In this document: positions 63,859 to 64,000 of the stretch, piece after piece
Layout of the letters: every line of letters starts with the position of its first letter
Numbering within the stretch: position 1 is the stretch's first letter
DNA from: an uncultured Paracoccaceae bacterium
GTDB lineage: Bacteria > Pseudomonadota > Alphaproteobacteria > Rhodobacterales > Rhodobacteraceae
DNA length: 64,000 nt
Assembly: GCA_937864535.1 (NCBI GenBank)
Contig: CALMJS010000032.1
Span: forward strand, 1 to 64,000
Reading direction: 5' to 3'
Notes under the pieces: model-generated
Database searches by the model: none
Told to the model about the DNA's origin: nothing
The model's input: only the letters and a program-made list of their open reading frames with translations
Program-made: the position numbers and the translations under genes

Positions 63859-64000
63859 CACTCCCATTCGAGAGCCCCTTTCTTCCATTCATAGGCAAAG
63901 CCGATCGTGAGAACGGCCAAGAATACCATCATCGACCAGAACCCGACCATCGACAGATCCTTGAACGCGACGGCCCAAGGGAACAGGAACGCCACTTCGA
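63858..64000 (-). CDS. nuoA: NADH-quinone oxidoreductase subunit A, C-terminal part
   Basis: This partial gene enters from the right edge and ends at TGA 63858-63860. The visible 47 codons read [20 protein letters not shown] and continue through a hydrophobic helix to [20 protein letters not shown] is the NuoA signature next to the conserved membrane Glu/Asp. NuoA is a three-helix subunit at the arm junction. The stop overlaps nuoB. Confidence 0.95.
   Translation of the reverse strand, partial: EVAFLFPWAVAFKDLSMVGFWSMMVFLAVLTIGFAYEWKKGALEWE

Overview
The window is a gene-dense, GC-rich stretch of an alphaproteobacterial chromosome, almost certainly from Rhodobacterales (Roseobacter/Rhodobacteraceae). 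Pointers to this are the nuo cluster with DUF5333, DUF5337 and carboxymuconolactone-decarboxylase genes interleaved, two proteins with VPLPA-type C-terminal sorting signals, tandem RTX calcium-binding proteins, the tatABC-DUF815 and surE-pcm-M23 groups, and alr-mlaE-mlaF-pqiA-radA-cvpA-purF. No insertion sequence, prophage or CRISPR array was seen.

Layout, left to right. Positions 1-226 hold two identical leftward tRNA-Asp genes (one cut by the window edge) with a clear promoter. infC follows, with a probable ATA start. Positions 1.2-7.7 kb carry a leftward set resembling the accessory genes of molybdenum hydroxylases (MoxR/CoxD, VWA/CoxE, XdhC/CoxF, molybdopterin-binding), interrupted by an OmpA-family gene with an 18-bp repeat tract. 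Positions 7.9-15.2 kb hold an unknown gene, a DUF1127 gene, pyrC and three tandem RTX-type secreted proteins that share an N-terminal module I do not recognise. Positions 15.2-24.2 kb are housekeeping: pyrE, dnaB (two DnaA boxes just upstream), alr, a lipid-transport ABC pair, radA, cvpA, purF. Positions 24.2-30.6 kb hold DUF1801, an SDR, surE-pcm-nlpD-like and the convergent tatABC-DUF815 operon.

Positions 30.7-42.3 kb are more mixed: a YafY/WYL regulator with palindromic sites at its promoter, an orphan ABC ATPase, an SDR without the usual catalytic tyrosine, a Hint-domain protein without its nucleophile, a soluble globin-coupled chemoreceptor, prfC, a membrane protein, two VPLPA-type proteins and rhlE. 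From 42.3 kb to the right edge runs the leftward complex I locus, nuoA to nuoN, followed by birA, coaX and rnj.

The nuo locus is not a simple operon. A strong terminator and an opposing DUF3291 gene separate nuoA-F from DUF5333-nuoG-N, and an IscR-like palindrome lies upstream of nuoG. NuoE carries an extra C-terminal helix-hairpin-helix module that recurs in a neighbouring membrane protein, NuoL carries a His/Ala-rich repeat insertion, and several small envelope proteins are embedded in the cluster. These nuo peculiarities and the RTX triplet are the most interesting parts of the window. All calls rest on reading the sequence and on recalled family knowledge; no database search was run.
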